From positions 682,001-746,000 of the forward strand of contig CP079699.1 in assembly GCA_021383565.1 (NCBI GenBank): 64,000 bases of DNA, in the 5' to 3' direction. The DNA comes from Levilactobacillus brevis (GTDB lineage Bacteria > Bacillota > Bacilli > Lactobacillales > Lactobacillaceae). Under the pieces are notes generated by a model. The model searched no databases and was not told the origin of the DNA. It saw only the letters and a list, made by a program, of their open reading frames with translations. Made by a program: the position numbers and the translations under genes. Of the stretch, positions 43,682-51,633 are shown in pieces; position 1 is the first letter of the stretch; every line of letters starts with the position of its first letter.

Positions 43682-44659
43682 TCAATCCAGAAATTGAATG
43701 CCCGGTCCCGGGTGGGCAACGATGACGTTGTCCGCGCCAAACTGCTGGGCGAAGCGGTCTTGAATGACCGGCACGTCGGCAGCCTGGCAAAAGACCTTCA
43801 GGTTAGGACCGGCGTCCAAGGTGTAGTAGCAGGCCACGCCGCTATCACGCAGGGCTTTGACCGTTTGCATGGCCGCCAGGGTGTCACCGTTGAAGTAGCT
43901 ATAGGGTGGCCAGGCACTCAGCGTGAGCGCGTGCATGCGCATGGCGTTGGATTCCAGCGTCTCGCCCACGGTCGTAAAGTCCTGGGCAAGAATCGCCGGC
44001 TTGATGGCGGCCAGATCATCGGCCACAATCTGCTTCCAGGCGGGGTAGAACGGCGACGTGTTGACGCTGTTCTGCATGCCTTGACGCGAGCTGACCTTCT
44101 TACGCTTGGGGTCCAAAACCAATGCAATCACGGCGATGGGCCAGTCGACATTTTCCTGAAACGGGACGCCGTACGAACTGAGGTCGTCGTGTCCCGCGTG
44201 CCATTCGACGAAGCCGCCGAAGATCGACCGTGTTGCCGACCCCGAACCGCGACGGGCCAAGCGTGACAGGGCCGTGCGATCGAGGGTTAAACCAGCCGCA
44301 CGACTGGCCGCACCGGCTAACGCCGCAAAAGCGGAGGCCGAGGACGCCAATCCCGCCGCGGTCGGCACGTGATTCACGGACGTTACTCGCGCAAAAGAGG
44401 TGCGCGACGACTGCTGGCGCACCAGGTTTAAGAAGCTATGTACTTTACTGACCTGTTTCACGGTGAGATGCTTGCCGTTGACGGTGACCTCATCGGTGGT
44501 CAGGCCGGTGTCGAATTCGACCGTGGTGTCCGTGTAAAACTGGTCCAAGGTGAGGGACAGGCTGCCCGTTTGGGGGATGATCAGGTCGGTATCGGCCTTG
44601 CCCCAATATTTAACGAGCGCAATGTTGGTGTGTGCTCTTGCGGTTACCGCTGCGTTCAT
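43682..44659 (-). CDS. mvaD: Diphosphomevalonate decarboxylase
   Basis: A 325-residue GHMP-superfamily enzyme converting diphosphomevalonate to isopentenyl diphosphate. ARAHTNIALVKYWGKAD at the N-terminus and VPTAAGLASSASAFAAL (ATP loop) are diagnostic, with SGSATRSIFGGFVEW carrying the catalytic region. AGAGGAGG lies before the ATG, which overlaps the mvaK1 stop by four bases. Confidence 0.97.
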   Translation of the reverse strand: MNAAVTARAHTNIALVKYWGKADTDLIIPQTGSLSLTLDQFYTDTTVEFDTGLTTDEVTVNGKHLTVKQVSKVHSFLNLVRQQSSRTSFARVTSVNHVPTAAGLASSASAFAALAGAASRAAGLTLDRTALSRLARRGSGSATRSIFGGFVEWHAGHDDLSSYGVPFQENVDWPIAVIALVLDPKRKKVSSRQGMQNSVNTSPFYPAWKQIVADDLAAIKPAILAQDFTTVGETLESNAMRMHALTLSAWPPYSYFNGDTLAAMQTVKALRDSGVACYYTLDAGPNLKVFCQAADVPVIQDRFAQQFGADNVIVAHPGPGIQFLD

Positions 44660-45603
44660 TGGTGTTCCTCCTCTAGGTTAAAGGCTTCGATCCACGTTGC
44701 CGTGGCACCGGCCGTGATGAGACTGGCTTGTACGCGTTGAGTCGTGGTTTTATCCGGACATAGGGCAATCAGACAGCCGCCCATCCCGCCACCGGTTAAT
44801 TTGGCGCCAAGCGCGCCGTTGGTCGTGGCAACGTGAATCAACCGGTCCAGTTCGGGCGAGCTGACACCCAATCCGTGTAATTGCGTCTGGGCCTCACTGA
44901 TGATGGCACCCAATCGGTTGAGATCGGGCTTGGCCAGGGCGCTGCGGGCGGCCGTACTCAACTGACCGAGGGTGTGAATCTCCTGCTCCGTTTCGGTCGG
45001 CATCGTCGTCTTGCGCCGTGCGACTGCGGCCACGGCCTTTCCCGTCTGGCCCTTGATGCCGCTATCGGCGATGACCAGATAACCCTGTAAGGCAAAGGGA
45101 ATCTGGGTGGTCTCCTGATGCGGAACGAACCAAATGGGGACGTCGGAACTGACGGTGGCGGCGTCGATGCCGCTGGGGTTGCCATGCGTAATCTTTTCGG
45201 CAATTTCGGCAGTAGCGAGCAGTAAGTCGCGGTTCAATGGCCGGTCAAAAAAAGCGTACATCGCCCGGGTGATTGCCACGGCGACCGCCGCCGAAGAGCC
45301 CATTCCCCGTTCGGCGGGGAGGGCGCTGGTGATGGCCATGTCAAACGGAACATCGTGGCCATCGAAACGGGTGAGCAACGTGTCAATCAACTTGGCCACG
45401 CCCGCCAGGTTCTGACCCAGTTGGTCGATGGGACCGTCAAAATACCGACTGCTGAGGTGCTGGCCTTCGCTGGTCGCCGTCATAACGACGTTGGTGGTGA
45501 CCGACGGCAAAGGTAAGGCGATTGCTGGCTGACCGTACACCACGCTGTGATCACCAATCAGTATGATTTTGGCATTACTTTGTCCGCTTACCGTTTTACC
45601 CAA
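44656..45603 (-). CDS. mvaK1: Mevalonate kinase
   Basis: A 315-residue GHMP kinase, first enzyme of the operon. AKIILIGDHSVVYGQPAIALP, LPAERGMGSSAAVAVAITRA and LTGGGMGGCLIALCP are the three family motifs. The start is TTG at 45603 with only a weak GAAAGTGAG upstream, so low translation is possible. The order mvaK1-mvaD-mvaK2-fni is the standard Gram-positive coccus and lactobacillus arrangement; hydroxymethylglutaryl-CoA genes are elsewhere. Confidence 0.97.
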   Translation of the reverse strand: MGKTVSGQSNAKIILIGDHSVVYGQPAIALPLPSVTTNVVMTATSEGQHLSSRYFDGPIDQLGQNLAGVAKLIDTLLTRFDGHDVPFDMAITSALPAERGMGSSAAVAVAITRAMYAFFDRPLNRDLLLATAEIAEKITHGNPSGIDAATVSSDVPIWFVPHQETTQIPFALQGYLVIADSGIKGQTGKAVAAVARRKTTMPTETEQEIHTLGQLSTAARSALAKPDLNRLGAIISEAQTQLHGLGVSSPELDRLIHVATTNGALGAKLTGGGMGGCLIALCPDKTTTQRVQASLITAGATATWIEAFNLEEEHQ

Positions 45604-45708
45604 GGTTGCTCGCTCACTTTCTTCGTTAAATTTCCTACCAGAATATCATACTCTACTGATTCTCATTGCGCTAGTTTTGCTAACTAAAATTCGTGATTCT
45701 CCTAAAAA

Positions 45709-45903
45709 TTAACCCTTTCTATAGAAAGTTTGGCGGAAAAACCGGTTTTTCCCCAGAAAGACGTCGCGGAACAACCACGGATAGGGCTTACCAAATAAGG
45801 GGTAAACGAGTGGCCAGTCGCGCAGTTGTTGGTGTCGGAGATTCACCGTCCGTTTAGCTAAAAACTGAACAATCATCAGCCAAATGATGGGGGTACCCAG
45901 GGG
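45709..45903 (-). pseudogene. Remnant of a membrane-associated protein gene (C-terminal fragment)
   Basis: On the minus strand a frame of about 64 codons opens after a TGA (45904-45906) and ends TAA at 45709-45711. It reads WLMIVQFLAKRTVNLRHQ, then DWPLVYPLFGKPYPWLF and a basic tail ending FYRKG. The first in-frame ATG is at 45876 and has no ribosome binding site. The aromatic and basic composition looks like a real C-terminus, perhaps of a glycosyltransferase-like membrane protein, but I do not recognise the family. Confidence 0.4.
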
Positions 45904-46072
45904 TCAGTCGCTCAGTCAACAGACTGGCCGATTTCAGTGGTGAAACGGCGTAAGTTCCCTGGGGTCAATTCACGGCCAAGGTCCAAGAGCTTTGGTGGTA
46001 GCGCCGGCCGCCTAAGTGGTGTATCATAGTGCCAGTTATTAACGCAATCGTGCAGAAATTGGTGAGCAAATT

Positions 46073-48916
46073 ATGGATAAAGACACGGTTTACGCGGTGG
46101 TCGATATTGAAACTACCGGGACCAGTGTGACAGATGGCGACCGCATTATCCAGATCGGGTGCGTCTTCGTCCAGCACAACAAAATTATTAATCACTTCGA
46201 AACCGATGTGAATCCGCTACGAGAGATTCCCGCTGGTATTTCGCGGTTAACCGGTATTACAAATAAACGGGTCCGGCACGCGCCGCTCTTTGATGACGTG
46301 GCAGCGACCTTGTACAGTCAGTTGAGCAACACAGTTTTTGTGGCGCACAACGTCAATTTTGATTTACCCTTTATCAACGCGGAGTTTGCCCGGGTGGGGT
46401 ATCCGGAACTGACCATCGAGGGCCTCGATACGGTGTCGTTAAGCCAGATCCTCTTACCCACGGCCGCGAGCTTCCGGCTACGCGATCTGAGTAGTCTCTT
46501 TAACATTGAACACGACAGTCCCCATTCGGCGGATAGTGACGCGAGCGCCACGGCGGAGCTCTTCATCTTTCTCTTCCGGCGACTGCGAGCCTTACCGCTG
46601 GTGACACTGCAACAGATGATCGACTTGCATCCAGAACTACCGCTCCAAACGGCGGCCCTTTTTGACGTGGCCTTGCGACTCAACACGGCCAAGCCGCGCA
46701 AACTGCCGGATTATTTGTACGTGAAGAACGGACTGGCTCTGCGCCGGACACCAGCATTGGCCGCAACGACGCTGGCCGAACCCTCAAAGTATCCCAAGAC
46801 GAAGAAACAAAAGCAAAAGCTGATGCCGGACAACTTGGAATGGCGGCCGGAACAGGCCAAGATGATGAATTATATTTATAACAACTACGCGGCCAGTGAT
46901 CAGCATCCCGTGAAACAGATGATCGTGGAGGCGCCGACCGGGATTGGGAAGAGTCTGGGGTACCTGTTGCCGATGGCGTATCTGAATCAACAGGGGCGTG
47001 CCGTGGTGATTAGCACCGCGACGACGCTGTTACAGGAACAGCTCCTAGACCAAACGTTGCCGCTGTTGAATCAGATCGTGCCATTTCAGATTAATGCGAT
47101 TCTGGTCAAGGGCAGTCGCCACTACCTGGATTTGCAAAAATTTGCGGCCACGTTAAAGGTCGCCGAAAGTTCTAAGCAAACGCAGTTACTGAAACTCCGG
47201 CTCCTGGTGTGGCTGACCATGACCACGACCGGGGACCTGGATGAACTGCATCTGGCAACCTACCGTGCCCCGTACTTCCAAGAGGTGGTTCACGACGGGA
47301 CGACGCAGACCGATAATCCCTTCTATGACGATGACTTCTTGCGCCGTCGAGACCAACGCATGGCCCAAGCCCAGGTGATTATTGTCAATCACGCCTATCT
47401 GAGTGAGCACGCCCAAGATCTGGGTGAGCGCCTGAATCGGCCGTACCTCGTCATTGATGAGGCGCAGCACTTGGCCGAAAGTACCCTCCGGCAACGGCGG
47501 ACGCAGGTGAAGTTTGCCCAGTTGACCAACGCTTTACATCACGTGCAGCGCGACATCAACCGTGAGATTGGGCCGAGTCTCTTGGCACTCTTCGTGGGTG
47601 ACACCCAGGCCACCAACACCTTACACCGGATGGTCCGACTCAGCGAAGAACTTGAAACGACGCTGAATCAGATCGTCAATCAATTATTCTTGGCCTTCTT
47701 AGCACGGCAGCGGGGAAATAACCAGAATCAGACGATTGAAAAATTAATTCCCACCGAGGCACTCGATGCGCTACGGCCCCAAACGGATCCACTCGTGGCG
47801 ACCATGGTCGATGACACGACGGCATTATTGGCGGAATTGGGGGCCCTGCGACAGAGCTTCGATCGTCAGCAGGCTCGCTTCTCGGCGTCCGAGCAGCACC
47901 TTTTTGCCCAAGTCGACACGCGGATTCATCAGTTTGACGACGACGTCTCGCAGTTACAAGATATCTTCGCTCAGGTGACCAAGACCCATACGGCTAGCCT
48001 GTTCTGGGTCACGATTAACCACGTGGGTGACCGCAACAGTCTACAGTTTGCCAGTGGCTTATTGGCCACGGAGGGCTTCTTGCGCCGGCAAATCTACACG
48101 CATTTCCAGCCGGTCCTATTGACGGGGGCCACGCTCTTCTCCTCCGGCCGCTCGCAGTATGTCCTGGACCAGTTCGACCTGGACCGCAATGACACGGTGA
48201 CCCACCGGATGCGCTCGAGCTTCGACTACGCCCAGCAATCCCGGTTGTTCATCGCGGATTCCGGTCCGGAGTTGAACCGGGTGACGCCGAGCGACTACGT
48301 GGTGTACTTGACCGCCGCGATTACGCAGATTGCTGGGGCCGTCGATAAACAGACGTTGATTCTCTTTAATTCATTGAGCGTCATCGAACAGGTCTATCAG
48401 CAGTTGGTGACTCAGCCGGAATTTGCCCAGCGTGAGATCTTTGCGCAGGGAATTAGCGGCAGTCGTGAACGGATTGCCAAACGCTTTGCGACCAGTCACG
48501 GCGCCATCTTACTGGGCGCCGCGAGCTTCTGGGAGGGCATTGATCTGCCAGCCGAACAGCTGGAACTACTGATCGTGACCCGGCTGCCGTTTGATTCGCC
48601 GGATCGGGTCTTCGTCAAGGCCGACTACGCCCGTTTGGAGGCCGCCGGAAAGAATCCGTTCTACAACGCGGCGCTACCGGCGGCGACCTTGAAGCTTCGT
48701 CAGGGTGTGGGTCGCCTGATTCGGACGCCCACGGATCACGGGGCGATTGTGATCCTAGATCAGCGGCTGATTGAACGCCACTACGGTCAAAGTATTCTCC
48801 GCGCTTTGCCAGCTGACTTACCACGAACGACTGGCGACGTGACGGCGATTTCCCAAGGTTTAGTTAATTTTTTCGAAAAAAGCCCGGCCAAACCCCAGAC
48901 ACCACCGGAAGTTTGA
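46073..48916 (+). CDS. dinG: DinG-family helicase with N-terminal 3'-5' exonuclease domain
   Basis: A 947-residue protein. The N-terminal DEDD exonuclease domain (1-170) has AVVDIETTGTSVTDGDRIIQ, FVAHNVNFDLPFI and DSPHSADSDASATAEL. The helicase part has Walker A EAPTGIGKSLGYLLP near residue 287, DEAQHL near 462, and C-terminal ASFWEGIDLP and RQGVGRLIR. This Exo-DinG fusion is standard in Firmicutes; the staphylococcal homologue is mainly a nuclease because the iron-sulfur cysteines are absent, and I see no Cys cluster here either. First gene of the dinG-ypmB-aspB group. Confidence 0.96.
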   Translation: MDKDTVYAVVDIETTGTSVTDGDRIIQIGCVFVQHNKIINHFETDVNPLREIPAGISRLTGITNKRVRHAPLFDDVAATLYSQLSNTVFVAHNVNFDLPFINAEFARVGYPELTIEGLDTVSLSQILLPTAASFRLRDLSSLFNIEHDSPHSADSDASATAELFIFLFRRLRALPLVTLQQMIDLHPELPLQTAALFDVALRLNTAKPRKLPDYLYVKNGLALRRTPALAATTLAEPSKYPKTKKQKQKLMPDNLEWRPEQAKMMNYIYNNYAASDQHPVKQMIVEAPTGIGKSLGYLLPMAYLNQQGRAVVISTATTLLQEQLLDQTLPLLNQIVPFQINAILVKGSRHYLDLQKFAATLKVAESSKQTQLLKLRLLVWLTMTTTGDLDELHLATYRAPYFQEVVHDGTTQTDNPFYDDDFLRRRDQRMAQAQVIIVNHAYLSEHAQDLGERLNRPYLVIDEAQHLAESTLRQRRTQVKFAQLTNALHHVQRDINREIGPSLLALFVGDTQATNTLHRMVRLSEELETTLNQIVNQLFLAFLARQRGNNQNQTIEKLIPTEALDALRPQTDPLVATMVDDTTALLAELGALRQSFDRQQARFSASEQHLFAQVDTRIHQFDDDVSQLQDIFAQVTKTHTASLFWVTINHVGDRNSLQFASGLLATEGFLRRQIYTHFQPVLLTGATLFSSGRSQYVLDQFDLDRNDTVTHRMRSSFDYAQQSRLFIADSGPELNRVTPSDYVVYLTAAITQIAGAVDKQTLILFNSLSVIEQVYQQLVTQPEFAQREIFAQGISGSRERIAKRFATSHGAILLGAASFWEGIDLPAEQLELLIVTRLPFDSPDRVFVKADYARLEAAGKNPFYNAALPAATLKLRQGVGRLIRTPTDHGAIVILDQRLIERHYGQSILRALPADLPRTTGDVTAISQGLVNFFEKSPAKPQTPPEV

Positions 48917-48965
48917 TATAATTGGGAAAGATTGAATTCTGACAAGGGAGTACGATGGGAAATTG

Positions 48966-49469
48966 ATGAGACAACAATATCAACGGCGCCAGCGACCGCA
49001 CCACTGGGTATTACTCAGTGTCTTGGTCGTCATCTTGGTGCTGTTGCTGAGCGCGGGCTACGTGATCAACAAGGCCACGAAGCCCCTCAGCCAAGACCAA
49101 ACGCGGGCCGAGTCGGTCGCTAAAAAGTCTGGCCATCTGACCAGCACCAGCGGGTTCTACTGGACCAATCTCGATACGACCTACTACACGGTTGCGGGAA
49201 AGAACAAGGCCAAGCAGGCCGTCTACGCCATCGTGCCGAAGTCAGGGACTAACGTTACGGTGCTGAAACAAAGCGACGGTCTTTCCCGCAATGCGGCGCT
49301 ACAGAAGGTGTGGCAACACAACCCCAAGAAGGTACTTTCCGCGGCCCTCAGCCTATTCAACGGCAAGCCAGCCTGGCAGATTAGTTACTTGAACAAGAGT
49401 GGTAAGCTCTGCTACCTGACGTATCAGTACAGTAACGGTAAAGTCTTACAACAAATCTCCAACATTTAA
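48966..49469 (+). CDS. ypmB: YpmB-like membrane-anchored protein (DUF5590)
   Basis: A 167-residue protein with a basic start (MRQQYQRRQRPHHW), one membrane helix at about residues 15-35 and an extracytoplasmic domain with YTVAGKNKAKQAVYAIVPKSG and KPAWQISYLNKSGKLCYLTYQY. YpmB homologues always lie between dinG and aspB in Bacillus and lactobacilli; function is unknown. ATG at 48966 follows GGGAAATTG; a TTG at 48963 is possible. Confidence 0.88.
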   Translation: MRQQYQRRQRPHHWVLLSVLVVILVLLLSAGYVINKATKPLSQDQTRAESVAKKSGHLTSTSGFYWTNLDTTYYTVAGKNKAKQAVYAIVPKSGTNVTVLKQSDGLSRNAALQKVWQHNPKKVLSAALSLFNGKPAWQISYLNKSGKLCYLTYQYSNGKVLQQISNI

Positions 49470-49486
49470 TTCAGGAGGCGGATCAT

Positions 49487-50662
49487 ATGCAAGTGTCAAA
49501 ACGGGCACAGGGGGTCAGTCCCTCAGCAACGTTAGCGACCGGTCAGCGGGCACAAGCGTTGCAAGCCCAAGGCGTTGACGTCATCAACTTAAGCGTTGGT
49601 CAACCGGATTACGCCACACCGCAGTCAATTAAGGATGCGGCGGTGGCGGCCATTCAGGCTGATCAGGTCAATGGGTATACGGCGACCGAGGGCGTCTTAC
49701 CCCTACGACAGGCAATTGCGGCCAATTTGGCGACCCTACACCACGTGCACGTTGATCCGCAGCGGGTGGTCGTGACCACCGGGGCCAAGATGGCGCTCTA
49801 CGCGTTATTTCAGGTCCTCTTAAATCCCGGGGATGACGTCTTACTGCCGGCGCCGTACTGGGTGAGCTACAGCGAACAAGTAAAGCTGGCGGGTGGGCGA
49901 CCGATTGAGGTGGCCCCAACCGCATCGCTGAAGGTCACGCCCGATCAGCTTGCCGGTGCGCTGACGCCGGCGACCAAGGCCATTGTGTTGAATTCACCGC
50001 AGAACCCTAGTGGGACGACCTATACGCGTGCCGAGTTGCAGGCGATTGGCGATTTTGCGGTGGCTCACGACTTGGCCATCGTCGCAGATGAAATTTACGG
50101 TGAACTCCTCTATGATGATGACCAACCGGCGCCGTCGATGCTGGGAATTTCACCAGCCATTGACGACCACACGGTGCTGATCAATGGGGTGTCGAAGACC
50201 TATGCCATGACGGGGTGGCGGATCGGTTATGCCGTCGCTAACGCAGAGATTACGGCCGCCTTAAAGACGGTACTGTCGCATATGACGGGGAATCCGGCGG
50301 CTGTGAGTCAGGCGGCTGCGACGGCCGCGCTGACCGGCAGTCAGGACTCGGTAGCTGAGATGAAGGCGGGCTTCAAGCACCGCCGGGATGTCATTTATCC
50401 GCAGTTGGCGGCCTTACCGGGCTTTGAGCTGACTAAGCCGGCCGGTGCCTTCTACTTCTTTCCGGACGTGACGGCCGCGATGGCGTTGAAGCATGTGACC
50501 ACTACGGCGGCATTTGTGGACCGCATACTCAATGAGGCCCACGTGGCCACGGTCACCGGTGAAGCATTCGGGCTGCCCGGCCACATTCGGTTGAGTTACG
50601 CCACGGATCTGGGCACGCTACAGGCCGCCGTGGATCGGCTCCACGCCTTCATGACTGCTTAA
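49487..50662 (+). CDS. aspB: Pyridoxal-phosphate aspartate aminotransferase
   Basis: A 391-residue class I aminotransferase converting aspartate and 2-oxoglutarate to oxaloacetate and glutamate. NLSVGQPDYATP near the N-terminus, LNSPQNPSGTTY and the PLP lysine in INGVSKTYAMTGWRIGYAV near residue 237 are present, with IRLSYATD near the end binding substrate carboxylate. AGGAGGCGG precedes the ATG. It is followed by a terminator-like hairpin; asnS, its usual neighbour, is missing here. Confidence 0.94.
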   Translation: MQVSKRAQGVSPSATLATGQRAQALQAQGVDVINLSVGQPDYATPQSIKDAAVAAIQADQVNGYTATEGVLPLRQAIAANLATLHHVHVDPQRVVVTTGAKMALYALFQVLLNPGDDVLLPAPYWVSYSEQVKLAGGRPIEVAPTASLKVTPDQLAGALTPATKAIVLNSPQNPSGTTYTRAELQAIGDFAVAHDLAIVADEIYGELLYDDDQPAPSMLGISPAIDDHTVLINGVSKTYAMTGWRIGYAVANAEITAALKTVLSHMTGNPAAVSQAAATAALTGSQDSVAEMKAGFKHRRDVIYPQLAALPGFELTKPAGAFYFFPDVTAAMALKHVTTTAAFVDRILNEAHVATVTGEAFGLPGHIRLSYATDLGTLQAAVDRLHAFMTA

Positions 50663-50696
50663 GCCACACAACGTTTACTTTTTGAAATGTTAGACT

Positions 50697-50735
50697 AAAA
50701 ACGATCGGACTGCCCGTGGGCGTTCGGTCGTTTCT
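50697..50735 (+). terminator. Terminator after aspB
   Basis: AAACGATCGGACTGCCC and GGGCGTTCGGTCGTTT form an imperfect stem with a two-base loop, followed by a short T run. Confidence 0.65.
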
Positions 50736-50790
50736 TGCCACTGATGACGTTTAAGCGTTCGGTCAGTGGAAAAACAGGGGGATTTTGAGA

Positions 50791-51489
50791 ATGGAAGATT
50801 TCACACAGCGTTATATTCAGGCCGGGCAGACCAGTATCGCCAATTACCTGCTGGACCATTTCCGCGAGGTGGGGATGACCACCGACCAGTTATTGGTCTT
50901 CTTGCAGTTGCGGCGCTACATGGATCGCGGCCAGAAGATGCCCGCGGCCGAAGACATTGCCGACCATCTCGGTTGGGATAAGCAGCGGGTCTATCAGATT
51001 TTACACGAGCTCATCGCCAATAAATTGATGACGATTACCAGCGTTCCGGACGGTCAGGGGCAGAAGCAAGACGCCTATGACTTCAGATTGCTGATGGAGA
51101 AGCTCAGCCAATTGGCCGTCCAGACGACCAAAAAGGAAGTTCAGACGACGGCCACGACCGATCGGGCCACCGTTTTCAACCAGATTGAAACGGAATTCGG
51201 TCGGCCGCTCTCGCCACTAGAGATGGAGAGCATCAATCAGTGGCTAGACAACGACCACTACCGGCCCGAGTTGATTCAGCTGGCCCTAAAGGAGGCGGTC
51301 CTCAGCCAGGCCTACAGTCTGAAATACATGGACCGCATCCTGCTGAACTGGGAGAAGAAGAATCTCAAGACGGCCGCTCAGGTGCAGCGGGAAAAGGAAC
51401 GCCAGAATCCTCGTCCGAGTGCGAACCCAACGGCCACGCCGGGTAATGACATCCCAGACGTCCCAATTTTTAAGCTGACGGATAACTAG
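50791..51489 (+). CDS. dnaD: DNA replication initiation protein DnaD
   Basis: A 232-residue primosomal protein that helps DnaA and DnaB load the helicase at oriC. The N-terminal winged-helix domain (about 1-105) includes PAAEDIADHLGWDKQRVYQILHEL. The C-terminal DnaB/DnaD domain (about 125-205) includes FGRPLSPLEMESINQWL and the YxxxIRxxW-like YMDRILLNW. ATG at 50791 follows AGGGGG; a TTG at 50785 is in frame but too close to that site. Confidence 0.95.
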   Translation: MEDFTQRYIQAGQTSIANYLLDHFREVGMTTDQLLVFLQLRRYMDRGQKMPAAEDIADHLGWDKQRVYQILHELIANKLMTITSVPDGQGQKQDAYDFRLLMEKLSQLAVQTTKKEVQTTATTDRATVFNQIETEFGRPLSPLEMESINQWLDNDHYRPELIQLALKEAVLSQAYSLKYMDRILLNWEKKNLKTAAQVQREKERQNPRPSANPTATPGNDIPDVPIFKLTDN

Positions 51490-51535
51490 CGAGATTTAAG
51501 ACTATCTCTTTAATTGTAAGTGTCGGGCGTGAATG

Positions 51536-51565
51536 GCTGGCGAACGGCAAGGCGGCCAGTACGCC
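51536..51565 (+). repeat. Terminal core of the structured repeat, copy F
   Basis: GGCGAACGGCAAGGCGGCCA followed by GTACGCC matches the end of copy D almost exactly. It lies 47 bases after dnaD and directly before a bidirectional terminator. The rest of the repeat is absent. Confidence 0.75.
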
Positions 51566-51574
51566 ACCATATAC

Positions 51575-51624
51575 AAAAAGCAAGCGGTGCACGACCTGTT
51601 GGGCCATGCATCGCTTGCTTTTTT
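51575..51624. terminator. Bidirectional terminator between dnaD and ponA
   Basis: AAAAAGCAAGCG.TGCA (51575-51591) pairs with TGCA.CGCTTGCTTTTT (51607-51623). Confidence 0.9.
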
Positions 51625-51633
51625 GCGATTAAT

